A stretch of 64,000 bases of DNA, taken from positions 124,001 through 188,000 of the forward strand of contig NZ_JAELVR010000002.1 of the NCBI RefSeq assembly GCF_016428585.1. The letters are read 5' to 3'. The number at the start of each line of letters is the position of its first letter. The stretch's first letter is position 1. The notes below the pieces were generated by a model. That model saw only the letters and a program-made list of their open reading frames with translations, searched no databases and was not told where the DNA came from. The translations under genes were made by a program, and so were the position numbers. This document shows positions 49,213 through 59,726 of this stretch, in pieces. This DNA is from Sedimentitalea arenosa (GTDB lineage Bacteria; Pseudomonadota; Alphaproteobacteria; Rhodobacterales; Rhodobacteraceae).

Positions 49213-49548
49213 TCAGTGTCCCGCCGTGCTGGAGTATAGGTGGATGATCAGGATGCCCGCGATGATCAGAACCAGTCCGATCAGGGCCGGCAGGTCCAGC
49301 TTCTGCCCGAATGCGAGGAATCCGATACAGGCGATCAGGACGATTCCGAGCCCCGACCAGATCGCGTAAGCGACGCCGACCGGCATGAAGCGCAAGGCAA
49401 GCCCGAGCAGGTAGAAGGCGATGCCGTAGGAGACGACAACGAGGCAGCTTGGCCAGAACCGGCTGAATTGCTGGCTGGCCTGCAAGGCCGTCGTGCCGAT
49501 GGTTTCCGCCAGAACGGCAAAGACAAGATAGACGTAGTGGACGGGCAT
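49213..49548 (-). CDS. SMR-family multidrug/guanidinium efflux protein
   Basis: This 111-residue protein has four predicted membrane helices and the SMR hallmark glutamate Glu15 in helix 1 ([14 protein letters not shown]). Helix 3 begins [18 protein letters not shown], closer to EmrE-type than SugE/Gdx-type by eye. It would exchange protons for cationic drugs or related compounds as a dimer. It reads toward typA with an 82-base gap; no partner SMR gene is beside it. Confidence 0.9.
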   Translation of the reverse strand: MPVHYVYLVFAVLAETIGTTALQASQQFSRFWPSCLVVVSYGIAFYLLGLALRFMPVGVAYAIWSGLGIVLIACIGFLAFGQKLDLPALIGLVLIIAGILIIHLYSSTAGH

Positions 49549-49747
49549 GGCGGCTCCGGGTCATGATTTGCCTCGCTCATCCCCTTTTTGGACTGCGCTG
49601 GCAAGTCCGGCACGCGGCGAAGAGGCCGACGTGGCCCGCGATGGCTTGTGTTTTAGGCAGTTTCTTTCTGCCGGATAACCGGATGGTCACGGACATCACC
49701 CATTCTCAGGCCTCGAAGTTCGGAAATTGGCGCAAGGGCGATGAAAC

Positions 49748-51550
49748 ATGGCACTGAGGGACTTGGGCACGCGGGTGACGATCGAATCTGCTGGGTATGA
49801 CGGTGGTGCGGTCGATCCCGACATCGCGGTTCTGGCAAACGGCAACCTCGTCGTTGTCTGGTGCGAATACCTGGATCGTCCGACCGATGCGTTCGACGAC
49901 ATGGACGGGGCGATCTTCGGGCAAATCCTGTCGCCGGACGGCATTCCGATCGGAGAGATATTCCAGGTCAACGAGTCGCAGACCTTTTTGCAGCACAAGC
50001 CGCAAGTGACCGCACAGCCTGATGGCAGTTTCATCGTCGGATGGGTAAATGTTTCGCGTTTCGGATCGCACACGACCGACACGGATACCTTCCTGAGGCA
50101 TTTCAACGCCTCCGGTAGTCCGATCGCGAGTACTTTGACGGATATCCGGCCGGACACACCCTATTCATCTGTCGAGCAAGGCTCCGAACAGCAAATCCTG
50201 CAGGAGATCGTTTCTCTCAGCGAGAAACGGTTCGCGGTGTTGCTCGAGAATGGGACTGCGCATGTCTACAACGCATCTGGCACGCTGGTCGCACTGCCGG
50301 GCGTCGCGGACGACATGGTTCAGCTTGCGAACGGCAATATCCTGCGGGCCGTGGTGGTGAGCGATTCCGCGCATGACAAGCCTGGCCATGCGATCAAGCT
50401 CACTCTCACTGACGACAAGTTCGGTGCACCGAAAGGGATCGCGGGCATCCACAATGAACTCAGCTTTCTTGTCGATGGAAATTGGTCGGCCAAGAAGGAC
50501 GCGAACAACCTCGAATTGGTCGCGCTGAACAACGGTGGAGCCGCGCTCGGTTTCATGGAGGAGCGGGCCGATGGCAGCTCCCGGCTGCGAGTCGAGTTCC
50601 TGTCCGATCACGCGGCGCTGGACCACAGCGCGAGGCCTGTCGTTCGCAACTTTTCCTATGATGCGCAAGCCGGCGAGTTCGACATGCTCGCACTGTCGAA
50701 CGGCGGGGTGGCGGTGGCGATGGCAACGCTCGACCCGGCTTCCGGACATCGCGGCATCGATTTGTTGTTCCTGGGAGAGGACGGTGTCCGACAGGGGCCG
50801 GTCCAGAGCATTGGAGCGGGGGCGGGGGGCAGCCGGTCCTTTCCCACGCTGGCCGAACGGGCGGACGGAACGCTGGTGCTGACCTATACGGATGGAACAG
50901 TGGCGGATGAAAACCCGCTCCAGGTTGCGTTTTTCGAGCGCACTGATATCGCGAACAAACTGGTGGGCAGCTCTGTTGCGGACGATCTGACCGGTACCGC
51001 CGGACACGACACGATCTTCGGCCATGATGGCAACGACATCATCTCGGGACGTAAGGGCGACGACCTTTTGCGAGGCGGCGCGGGCAACGACGCGATCGAG
51101 GGCGGGGCAGGACGTGACAGCCTGCGCGGTGGCGATGGCGATGATGTTCTGAATGGCGGTTCCGACGCGGATGGATTGGCCGGTCATGCCGGCAACGACA
51201 GGATCAATGGTGGGGTCGGCAACGACGTACTGGGCGGTGGGCAGGGCGATGACATCCTCAACGGGCAATCTGGACGAGATGTGCTGAAGGGGGGCGAAGG
51301 GAGCGACGTTCTGACCGGTGGCGTTGGGCGCGATACGTTCATCTTCGTGAACGGCCATGCGGGCCAGGATCGGATCACGGATTTCGACCACAGTGCGGAC
51401 ACCATCCGGATCAGTCTGCGAGCCGGGAATGCGGCCGATCTGCAAGTCACGAGCGCAGCGGGAAGCACCTTCATCGGGATCGGGACAGTGGATGTTGAGC
51501 TCTCCGGCGTGGTGCTGGGCGAGGCAGACATCGTATTTCAGTTCGTCTGA
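49748..51550 (+). CDS. RTX calcium-binding secreted protein with repeat N-terminal domain
   Basis: This 600-residue protein lacks a Sec signal. Residues ~405-530 hold about a dozen RTX nonapeptides of the GGxGxDxL type (GHDGNDIISG; GGDGDDVLNG), which bind calcium, followed by FDHSADTIRI typical of type I secreted proteins. The N-terminal 400 residues contain at least six spaced motifs of the form A-x-x-(N/D)G-x-x-x-V (near 25, 86, 190, 257, 311 and 365), suggesting a beta-propeller-like fold. No type I secretion genes are nearby. The cargo function is unknown. Confidence 0.88.
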   Translation: MALRDLGTRVTIESAGYDGGAVDPDIAVLANGNLVVVWCEYLDRPTDAFDDMDGAIFGQILSPDGIPIGEIFQVNESQTFLQHKPQVTAQPDGSFIVGWVNVSRFGSHTTDTDTFLRHFNASGSPIASTLTDIRPDTPYSSVEQGSEQQILQEIVSLSEKRFAVLLENGTAHVYNASGTLVALPGVADDMVQLANGNILRAVVVSDSAHDKPGHAIKLTLTDDKFGAPKGIAGIHNELSFLVDGNWSAKKDANNLELVALNNGGAALGFMEERADGSSRLRVEFLSDHAALDHSARPVVRNFSYDAQAGEFDMLALSNGGVAVAMATLDPASGHRGIDLLFLGEDGVRQGPVQSIGAGAGGSRSFPTLAERADGTLVLTYTDGTVADENPLQVAFFERTDIANKLVGSSVADDLTGTAGHDTIFGHDGNDIISGRKGDDLLRGGAGNDAIEGGAGRDSLRGGDGDDVLNGGSDADGLAGHAGNDRINGGVGNDVLGGGQGDDILNGQSGRDVLKGGEGSDVLTGGVGRDTFIFVNGHAGQDRITDFDHSADTIRISLRAGNAADLQVTSAAGSTFIGIGTVDVELSGVVLGEADIVFQFV

Positions 51551-51624
51551 CAGCAGCTTTGCATTCGTCCTGTCGCTGCGCCATGATCGAGAGTGACCGA
51601 AGCCGTCGCATCAGGAGGGCGCCC

Positions 51625-51864
51625 GTGCCAAGAACCCCGATCTGCTTTGTGCTCGTGAGTTTGACGCTCGTGGGCTGCGGAGCGCAACAACTCTCCTTGT
51701 CGGAGCTCCAGGCGGCGTGTTCGGCCGGTTCAGCACAAGCCTGCGCGCAAGCGGAGCGGGCGGAAGAGATCAACCGGATCCGAATCGAGCGTGAGATGTC
51801 AGGCGACTCGCCGCTGAAGTCCGGCTGCCAACAGGGGGCGGAAGGCGAGATCGTCTGCTTGTGA
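51625..51864 (+). CDS. Small lipoprotein
   Basis: This 79-residue protein starts at GTG 51625, eight bases after a strong CAGGAGGG. It has a lipoprotein signal, PRTPICFVLVSLTLVGC, with the lipobox TLVGC. The mature part is short and helical, with further cysteines (ACSAGSAQACAQ; SGCQQG; VCL at the end) and the charged segment ERAEEINRIRIERE. It follows the RTX gene by 74 bases. I do not recognise the family; an Sel1- or TPR-like cysteine pattern is hinted at by CSAGSAQAC but is too short to call. Confidence 0.72.
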   Translation: MPRTPICFVLVSLTLVGCGAQQLSLSELQAACSAGSAQACAQAERAEEINRIRIEREMSGDSPLKSGCQQGAEGEIVCL

Positions 51865-51998
51865 TGCAGAGGACGTCGTCACGACCCTCACCAGGATCGT
51901 GTGCGGAAATCGCACGAAGCGGATTGCCGTGTTCGACGTATCGATGAGGACCAATCGGGCCCGCGTCGCGGCGAGTTTCGCTTGTCCGATAGGGATGT

Positions 51999-52025
51999 CG
52001 CGCCCGGACCGATGATCCGGGCGCG
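51999..52025 (-). terminator. Strong hairpin after icd
   Basis: A perfect ten-base stem CGCGCCCGGA / TCCGGGCGCG with a seven-base loop lies 11 bases after the icd stop on the minus strand. No T-run follows in that direction, so it may be a processing or stability hairpin rather than a classical terminator. Confidence 0.55.
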
Positions 52026-52036
52026 TGTATGGAACA

Positions 52037-54247
<2,211 letters not shown>

Positions 54248-54355
54248 GTGTTGAACCTTTCGCACCTGGGTCAGTTTTCACGGGCCGTATAGCCCAACGT
54301 ATGTTGCTCCGAAACCCCTGTATGCCGTTGTATACCGTTTTGTCGCAGGAGCTGT

Positions 54356-54377
54356 GCGGCACCATCGACGGTGCCGC
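54356..54377 (-). terminator. Hairpin between the HD-domain operon and icd
   Basis: GCGGCACC-ATCGAC-GGTGCCGC is a perfect eight-base inverted repeat located 10 bases after the stop codon of the HD-domain gene on the minus strand. It lacks a T-run. It probably marks the end of the three-gene operon at 54388-55862. Confidence 0.5.
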
Positions 54378-54387
54378 GCGCAAGCGG

Positions 54388-54966
54388 TCATCGCGCGGAG
54401 AAAAAAGCCGCCAGCTGCGGGCGCAGCCACGACCACAGGCCCGGAGCGCCACGTGCAACCGGAACGCCGACCCGGGTGTCCATCTGATCGAGCGTCACGT
54501 CGTATTCGGTCCAGGTACCACCGCCGTTGCCAAGGTTCGCGATCGGAGTCTGGAAGCGGTCGATCGACTTGGCGAAGCGGGCATCAGGCGTCTCGCCGGC
54601 CTCGAATTCTACCCAAAGGTCACGGAATGCTTGGGCCTGATCACGCGGCAGCAAGCCGAAGAGGCGATCGGCGGCGACTTCTTCCTTGGCGGCCATCGCC
54701 GCGTGGTCGATTGCGCCGTGAATCGGGGCGTCACCGGCGTCGATCTCGACGATGTCATGCAACAGCAGCATCTTCAGAACCCGGTCTATTTGCACGTCCG
54801 GGCCGGCCTGTTCGGACAGCACGAACGCATAGAGCATGACATGCCAGCTGTGTTCGGCGGAGTTCTCGCGCCTGTCGTCGTGAATGAGACGTGAGGCCCG
54901 CAAGACCGATTTCAGACGGTCGGCCTCGCGCAGGAAGTCGATCTGTGCAGCGAGCCTGTCGCTCAT
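54388..54966 (-). CDS. HD-domain phosphohydrolase, HDDC2/YfbR-like
   Basis: This 192-residue protein has the HD metal site: His in ENSAEHSWH, then LLLHDIVEIDAGD with the His-Asp pair, and a later aspartate in FAKSIDRFQTP. The order fits the HDDC2/YfbR group, whose studied members are 5'-deoxynucleotidases. It could therefore act in nucleotide pool clearance, but this is an inference from family. Its start overlaps the preceding 78-residue gene by four bases, and it is third in an operon with that gene and an alpha/beta hydrolase. Confidence 0.87.
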   Translation of the reverse strand: MSDRLAAQIDFLREADRLKSVLRASRLIHDDRRENSAEHSWHVMLYAFVLSEQAGPDVQIDRVLKMLLLHDIVEIDAGDAPIHGAIDHAAMAAKEEVAADRLFGLLPRDQAQAFRDLWVEFEAGETPDARFAKSIDRFQTPIANLGNGGGTWTEYDVTLDQMDTRVGVPVARGAPGLWSWLRPQLAAFFSAR

Positions 54967-55199
54967 GGGGTGTCTGAGCTTGGGCCCGCCACAGCCGCGA
55001 TCCGGGCTTCGAGAAACTTGCGCGCCCCGCGCTCGGCCAGGCGCACGCGCACCTCGGTCAGGTAGGCTTCCTCGAGCGATTGCGAGGAGGCAGCGAGCAT
55101 GTCGCCGATCTGAACGTAGAGGCGATCATCGCCAGTGAGGGCCATGGCCTCCATCGTGTCTTCCGCGAGCTTGGAGGCGAGGGTTTCGAGCGTGCTCAT
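54963..55199 (-). CDS. Small conserved helical protein
   Basis: This 78-residue acidic, mostly helical protein begins MSTLETLASKLAEDTMEAMALTG-type and contains DRLYVQIGDMLAASSQSLEEAYLTEVRVRLAERGARKFL-type helices. No motif is recognised. It lies nine bases after the alpha/beta hydrolase and overlaps the HD-domain gene by four bases (ATGA), so it is real and co-translated. Function is unknown. Confidence 0.78.
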   Translation of the reverse strand: MSTLETLASKLAEDTMEAMALTGDDRLYVQIGDMLAASSQSLEEAYLTEVRVRLAERGARKFLEARIAAVAGPSSDTP

Positions 55200-55208
55200 C
55201 GTGCGGTC

Positions 55209-55862
55209 TCAGCGCGAGGTCTCTGTCAGGCGGCGTTTCACGTAGTCGCTGACGCTGCCGATCATGGTCTCCATATGCGGTTCCTGGAAGAAGTGATCCG
55301 CGCCCTCGATCTGCTTGTGTGTGATCGTGATCCCCTTCTGCTCGTGCAACTTGTTGACAAGCGAGACGGTGTCAGCGGGCGGTGCGACACGGTCGGCGGT
55401 GCCGTTGATGATCAGTCCGGACGAGGGGCAGGGGGCGAGGAAGGAGAAGTCGTACATGTTGGCCGGGGGCGACACGCTGATGAACCCGGTGATTTCGGGC
55501 CGGCGCATCAGCAACTGCATGCCGATCCACGCTCCGAAGGAGAACCCGGCCACCCAGCAGTGCTTGGAATTGTTGTTCATCGACTGAAGATAGTCGAGTG
55601 CCGACGCGGCATCGGACAATTCGCCGATCCCCTGATCGTATTCGCCCTGGCTGCGACCGACACCGCGGAAATTGAACCGCAGGACCGTGAAGCCCATGTT
55701 ATAGAAGGCGTAGTGCAGGTTGTAGACGACCTTGTTGTTCATCGTTCCGCCGAATTGCGGATGCGGATGCAGGACGATGGCAATCGGAGCGTCTTTTTCC
55801 TTCTGGGGGTGATAGCGGCCTTCGAGGCGGCCTTCGGGTCCGGGAAAGATGACCTCGGGCAT
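55209..55862 (-). CDS. Alpha/beta hydrolase
   Basis: This 217-residue protein has a compact alpha/beta-hydrolase fold. The nucleophile elbow is GFSFG with Ser at the centre (VAGFSFGAWIG), the acid is probably the aspartate in NGTADRVAPP, and the histidine is in GADHFF. An early HPHPQFGGTMNNKV block and FNFRGVGRSQG are typical of the small dienelactone-hydrolase-like esterases. Substrate unknown. It is the first gene of a three-gene minus-strand operon and is divergent from iscR, with 182 bases between. Confidence 0.88.
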   Translation of the reverse strand: MPEVIFPGPEGRLEGRYHPQKEKDAPIAIVLHPHPQFGGTMNNKVVYNLHYAFYNMGFTVLRFNFRGVGRSQGEYDQGIGELSDAASALDYLQSMNNNSKHCWVAGFSFGAWIGMQLLMRRPEITGFISVSPPANMYDFSFLAPCPSSGLIINGTADRVAPPADTVSLVNKLHEQKGITITHKQIEGADHFFQEPHMETMIGSVSDYVKRRLTETSR

Positions 55863-55906
55863 TGAGCGGTTGATCCTGTCTTTTTGAGTCTGGAGCCGCG
55901 ATATTC

Positions 55907-55943
55907 TTGACGAAATCGCTAGGGCTCCTTAGAACGGTTCTAA
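55907..55943 (+). promoter_or_regulatory. iscR/suf promoter with overlapping palindromic operator
   Basis: TTGACG (55907-55912) and TAGAAC (55930-55935) form a sigma-70-like promoter with 17-base spacing. A perfect palindrome, TTAGAAC-G-GTTCTAA (55929-55943), covers the -10 box and start region. This is the layout of a repressor operator. IscR autoregulation is the likeliest use; another iron regulator acting on the suf operon is the alternative. Confidence 0.65.
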
Positions 55944-56044
55944 TCGAGATGCGCGCCGCGCGCCATGTCGAATGCGCACATACGCATTGACACCCGAAAC
56001 GTCAATGTTTTCGCGCGACTGGGCGCCTTGAAGAGGACAGGATC

Positions 56045-56506
56045 ATGAAGCTATCGACCAAGGGCCGCTATGCAATGGTCGCGCTTGCCGACATCGCGCT
56101 TCAGAAGGACGATGGCCTGGTCACGCTGGGCGACATCGCGCAGCGGCAGAACATCTCGCTGCCCTACCTCGAACAACTGTTCGTCAAGCTGCGCCGGGCC
56201 GATCTGGTAACCTCGGTGCGCGGACCCGGTGGCGGATACCGACTTGCGCGGGCGGCCTCCGACATCAGGGTTGTCGATGTCCTGTCGGCGGTGGATGAGT
56301 CCGTCGATGCCATGCGCAAGGGCGCGGGGGCCTCGGGCGGGTCGTCGGGAAGCCGGGCGCAATCCCTGACCAACCGTCTGTGGGAGGGCTTGAGCGCCCA
56401 TGTCTACGTCTTTTTGCATCAGACGCGCCTGTCTGACGTGATCGAGAACGAATTGGCGCCCTGTCCCGCGGTGCCGCACCTGTTCGACGTGGTCGACGCC
56501 GAGTGA
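56045..56506 (+). CDS. iscR: Rrf2-family iron-sulfur regulator IscR (single-cysteine type)
   Basis: This 153-residue regulator has the Rrf2 winged helix (MKLSTKGRYAMVALADIA; LEQLFVKLRRADLVTSVRGPGGGYRLAR). It lacks the three-cysteine cluster-binding segment of E. coli IscR; the region 90-105 is glycine- and serine-rich, and the only cysteine in the protein is Cys140. Single-cysteine IscR is known from Rhodobacter. It heads the suf operon and has a perfect palindrome over its promoter, so autorepression is likely. Confidence 0.93.
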   Translation: MKLSTKGRYAMVALADIALQKDDGLVTLGDIAQRQNISLPYLEQLFVKLRRADLVTSVRGPGGGYRLARAASDIRVVDVLSAVDESVDAMRKGAGASGGSSGSRAQSLTNRLWEGLSAHVYVFLHQTRLSDVIENELAPCPAVPHLFDVVDAE

Positions 56507-56552
56507 AGCATTTCGTGTATATCGTGGATCCGTGGTCTGGCGCCCGGTCAAG

Positions 56553-56601
56553 CGGGGGGCCAGCCCCCCGTACCCCCCGGAGTATTTGCGCGAAGATGAA
56601 G
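56553..56601 (+). repeat. Dispersed hairpin-plus-tail element, copy 3
   Basis: A perfect eight-base hairpin CGGGGGGC-CA-GCCCCCCG (56553-56570) is followed by TACCCCC and the tail at 56578-56601 containing GGAGTATTT and AAGATGAAG. It lies between iscR and the cysteine desulfurase gene. The end of the tail contributes to the GAAGGAG ribosome binding site 7-13 bases before the next ATG. Confidence 0.65.
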
Positions 56602-56612
56602 GAGCGGGCGAG

Positions 56613-57656
56613 ATGAGCCGGGTCTATCTGGACTACAATGCGACCATGCCGTTGCGGAGCGAGGCCCGCGAGTCGATGATCGCGGCGATGGACGTGGTCG
56701 GCAACCCTTCGAGTGTGCACGCGGAGGGGCGCGCTGCCAAGGCGTTGATCGAGCGCGCGCGGGCGCAGATTGCCGAGGCTTTCGGGGCCGAGGATGCCGA
56801 CATCGTCTTCGTGTCGAGCGCGACCGAAGCCGCGGCGTTGGCCAGCGAAGGACGCGGATTTCTCGCCTGCGGGATTGAGCATGACGCGGTTCTTGCCTGG
56901 TGTGAGGCGCGGCTGCCCTGCGACGCGCATGGGATCGTTTCGGTGGCAGAGCCGGCAAGAGCGGCCCTGCAGGTCGCCAATTCGGAAACCGGCGTTGTTC
57001 AGCGAATCCCTGCCGGGCTCGGCTTGATGGATGCGACCCAGGCATTTGGCAAGTTGAACCTGTCCTTCACCGGAAGCGGCGCGCGTATGGCGATGCTGTC
57101 GGCGCACAAGCTGGGTGGTCCCAAGGGGATCGGGGCGCTGGTGCTGCGGCGCGGAACCGACATCGTTGCCCGGTTGCGCGGCGGGGGGCAGGAGATGGGA
57201 CGCAGGTCCGGTACCGAGAACGTCATCGGTATCGCGGGATTCGCGGCGGCGGCGCAGGCGGCGGCGGCGGACGTGGCGGCCGGTCGGTGGGAGCGCGTGA
57301 GGGAACTTAGAAATATTCTAGAAAAGGCTCTTGAGGCCGAAACAAAGAATACTATTTTTGTCGGGAATCAGGTGGACCGTTTGCCCAACACCTTGTGTCT
57401 GGCCACGCCAGGGTGGAAGGGGGAGACTCAGGTGGTCCAGATGGATCTGGCAGGCTTCGCGATCAGCGCGGGATCTGCCTGTTCCAGTGGAAAGGTCCGG
57501 GCCAGCCGCGTGTTGCAGGCCATGGGATACGATGACACGACAGCCGCGAGCGCGATCCGCGTCTCTCTGGGGCTGAACACGACGAAACAGGACGTACTGC
57601 GCTTTGCCGAGGCGTGGCTGTCCAAGGAACAGAAACACCGCGCCCGCGCGGCGTAA
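56613..57656 (+). CDS. Cysteine desulfurase, NifS/IscS class
   Basis: This 347-residue PLP enzyme is the IscS/NifS-like type that releases sulfur from cysteine. The PLP lysine is Lys166 in SAHKLGGPKG, and the catalytic cysteine is Cys290 in SAGSACSSGKV, with the longer class I loop. It starts MSRVYLDYNATMPLRSEA. The window also holds a second desulfurase, sufS, at the operon's far end. A stretch around 57301-57365 is conspicuously AT-rich compared with the rest of the gene. It is shorter than IscS (about 400), missing some mid-region residues. Confidence 0.9.
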   Translation: MSRVYLDYNATMPLRSEARESMIAAMDVVGNPSSVHAEGRAAKALIERARAQIAEAFGAEDADIVFVSSATEAAALASEGRGFLACGIEHDAVLAWCEARLPCDAHGIVSVAEPARAALQVANSETGVVQRIPAGLGLMDATQAFGKLNLSFTGSGARMAMLSAHKLGGPKGIGALVLRRGTDIVARLRGGGQEMGRRSGTENVIGIAGFAAAAQAAAADVAAGRWERVRELRNILEKALEAETKNTIFVGNQVDRLPNTLCLATPGWKGETQVVQMDLAGFAISAGSACSSGKVRASRVLQAMGYDDTTAASAIRVSLGLNTTKQDVLRFAEAWLSKEQKHRARAA

Positions 57657-57671
57657 CCGCAGGAGAGAGAC

Positions 57672-59195
57672 ATGGCCGCATTGGACCAGACACAGGTGAA
57701 GGAAGGGGTCGACCAGGAAACCGTCGACGCCGTCCGCGAAGTTGGCGGGACCTACAAGTATGGCTGGGAAACGGATATCGAGATGGAATACGCCCCTAAA
57801 GGGCTGACCCCGGATATCGTGCGCCTGATCTCGGAGAAGAACGAAGAGCCGCAGTGGATGACCGATTGGCGTCTGGCGGCGTATGAGCGCTGGCTTCAAA
57901 AGGAAGAGCCGGCCTGGGCGATGGTGGACTATCCGGAAATCGACTTCCAGGATCAGTACTACTATGCCCGCCCCAAGAGTATGGAGGTGAAGCCGAAGTC
58001 TCTGGACGAGGTCGATCCCAAGCTGTTGGCGACCTATGAAAAACTGGGCATTCCGCTCAAGGAACAGATGATCCTGGCCGGTGTCGAAGGGGCCGAGAGC
58101 ATCCCCGCGGAAGGCCGCAAGGTGGCCGTTGACGCGGTGTTTGACTCGGTGTCCGTCGGCACGACATTTCAGGCCGAACTGAAGAGGGCAGGGGTCATCT
58201 TCTGTTCGATTTCCGAAGCGATCCGCGAACATCCAGAACTGGTGAAAAAGTATCTCGGTTCCGTCGTGCCGGTCAGCGACAATTTCTACGCCACGCTCAA
58301 CAGCGCGGTGTTTTCGGACGGCTCTTTCGTCTACGTGCCGCCGGGCGTGCGCTGCCCGATGGAACTGTCGACCTACTTCCGCATCAACGCCGAGAACACC
58401 GGACAGTTCGAACGCACGCTGATCATCGCGGACAAGGGCAGCTATGTGTCCTATCTTGAAGGCTGCACAGCGCCAGCGCGGGACATTGCGCAGTTGCACG
58501 CCGCCGTGGTCGAGATCATCGTCGAAGAAGATGCCGAGGTGAAGTATTCGACGGTGCAGAACTGGTACCCTGGCGACGAGAACGGCAAGGGTGGAATCTA
58601 CAACTTCGTCACCAAGCGTGCTGATTGTCGTGGCGATCGTGCCAAGGTGATGTGGACCCAGGTCGAAACCGGCAGCGCCGTGACCTGGAAGTACCCGTCC
58701 TGCATCCTGCGCGGTGACGACAGCCAGGGTGAGTTCTACTCGATCGCCATCACCAACAATTACCAGCAAGCCGACACCGGCACCAAGATGATCCATCTGG
58801 GCAAGAACACCAAGAGCCGGATCGTCTCAAAGGGAATCAGCGCTGGACTGGCACAGAACACCTATCGCGGCCTCGTGTCGATGCATCCCAAGGCCAAGAA
58901 CGCGCGCAACTACACGCAATGCGACAGCTTGCTGATCGGCGACAAATGCGGGGCACATACCGTGCCCTACATCGAGGTGCGCAACAACTCGGCGCGGGTC
59001 GAACACGAGGCGACGACGTCCAAGGTCGATGACGATCAGCTGTTTTACTGTCGCAGCCGTGGCATGGATGAAGAAGAAGCGGTCGCGCTCGTCGTGAACG
59101 GGTTCTGCAAGGACGTGCTGCAGGCGTTGCCGATGGAATTTGCCATGGAAGCGCAACAGCTCGTCGCGATCTCGCTGGAGGGCTCCGTTGGCTGA
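57672..59195 (+). CDS. sufB: Fe-S cluster assembly scaffold SufB
   Basis: This 507-residue protein is the scaffold subunit of the SufBCD complex. Typical blocks are [23 protein letters not shown]-type, [27 protein letters not shown]-type, the YLEGCTAP segment, WNYPSCIL-like (WKYPSCIL), and the C-terminal [10 protein letters not shown] with [20 protein letters not shown] precedes the ATG at 57672. It lies 15 bases after the desulfurase gene. The next gene overlaps its stop. sufC and sufD are separated from it by three short genes. Confidence 0.97.
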   Translation: MAALDQTQVKEGVDQETVDAVREVGGTYKYGWETDIEMEYAPKGLTPDIVRLISEKNEEPQWMTDWRLAAYERWLQKEEPAWAMVDYPEIDFQDQYYYARPKSMEVKPKSLDEVDPKLLATYEKLGIPLKEQMILAGVEGAESIPAEGRKVAVDAVFDSVSVGTTFQAELKRAGVIFCSISEAIREHPELVKKYLGSVVPVSDNFYATLNSAVFSDGSFVYVPPGVRCPMELSTYFRINAENTGQFERTLIIADKGSYVSYLEGCTAPARDIAQLHAAVVEIIVEEDAEVKYSTVQNWYPGDENGKGGIYNFVTKRADCRGDRAKVMWTQVETGSAVTWKYPSCILRGDDSQGEFYSIAITNNYQQADTGTKMIHLGKNTKSRIVSKGISAGLAQNTYRGLVSMHPKAKNARNYTQCDSLLIGDKCGAHTVPYIEVRNNSARVEHEATTSKVDDDQLFYCRSRGMDEEEAVALVVNGFCKDVLQALPMEFAMEAQQLVAISLEGSVG

Positions 59196-59406
59196 TCGTT
59201 TGACGAACCGGGCCGAACGCATCGCGGTGATCCTGTCTTACGTACTTCCAGTGCTGGGCGGGACCATCGGGATCTTCTGGATCAACGCGACCTCGGGCGG
59301 TTCGCCGCTTCTGGGGGTCGCGGGCGGTGCCGTTGCAGGCTGGATCGTTGCGGCGGTTCTGTCACGCCTTCTGCTGCGCGGCAGTGACGGAAAGAAGTGG
59401 AAATGA
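59188..59406 (+). CDS. Small two-helix membrane protein in the suf operon
   Basis: This 72-residue protein is read from TTG 59188, which overlaps the sufB stop by eight bases and follows CTGGAGGG. It has two predicted membrane helices (about residues 12-27 and 37-55: [31 protein letters not shown]) and a lysine-rich end. No family is recognised. Position inside the suf operon suggests co-expression, not necessarily a direct role. Confidence 0.72.
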   Translation: MADRLTNRAERIAVILSYVLPVLGGTIGIFWINATSGGSPLLGVAGGAVAGWIVAAVLSRLLLRGSDGKKWK

Positions 59407-59410
59407 GACC

Positions 59411-59725
59411 ATGATACTGACCACGACGAACACGATTCAAGGTCAAACCATCTCCGCCTACAAGGGTATCGTGGTGGGCGAAGCAATCATGGGCGCCAAT
59501 ATCGTGCGCGACTTCTTCGCCTCGGTCACGGACGTGGTTGGTGGCCGGTCGGGCGCGTATGAGCAGAAGCTGCGGGATGCCCGCGCCGAGGCCATGGCAG
59601 AGATCGAGGAACGCGCGGCAACGCTGGGAGCGAACGCGGTTGTCGGCATCGATCTGGACTACGAGGTGGTCGGGGACAGTATGCTGATGGTGTCCGTTTC
59701 TGGCACTGCCGTCGTTGTGAGCTGA
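59411..59725 (+). CDS. YbjQ-family (UPF0145) protein
   Basis: This 104-residue protein matches the YbjQ/UPF0145 family, small pentameric proteins sometimes described as heavy-metal-binding. Family features are [21 protein letters not shown]-type start, [29 protein letters not shown]-type centre, and [15 protein letters not shown] near the end. It starts four bases after the preceding gene and ends one base before the next, so it is part of the suf transcript. A role with metals would fit but is unproven. Confidence 0.9.
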   Translation: MILTTTNTIQGQTISAYKGIVVGEAIMGANIVRDFFASVTDVVGGRSGAYEQKLRDARAEAMAEIEERAATLGANAVVGIDLDYEVVGDSMLMVSVSGTAVVVS

Positions 59726-59726
59726 A

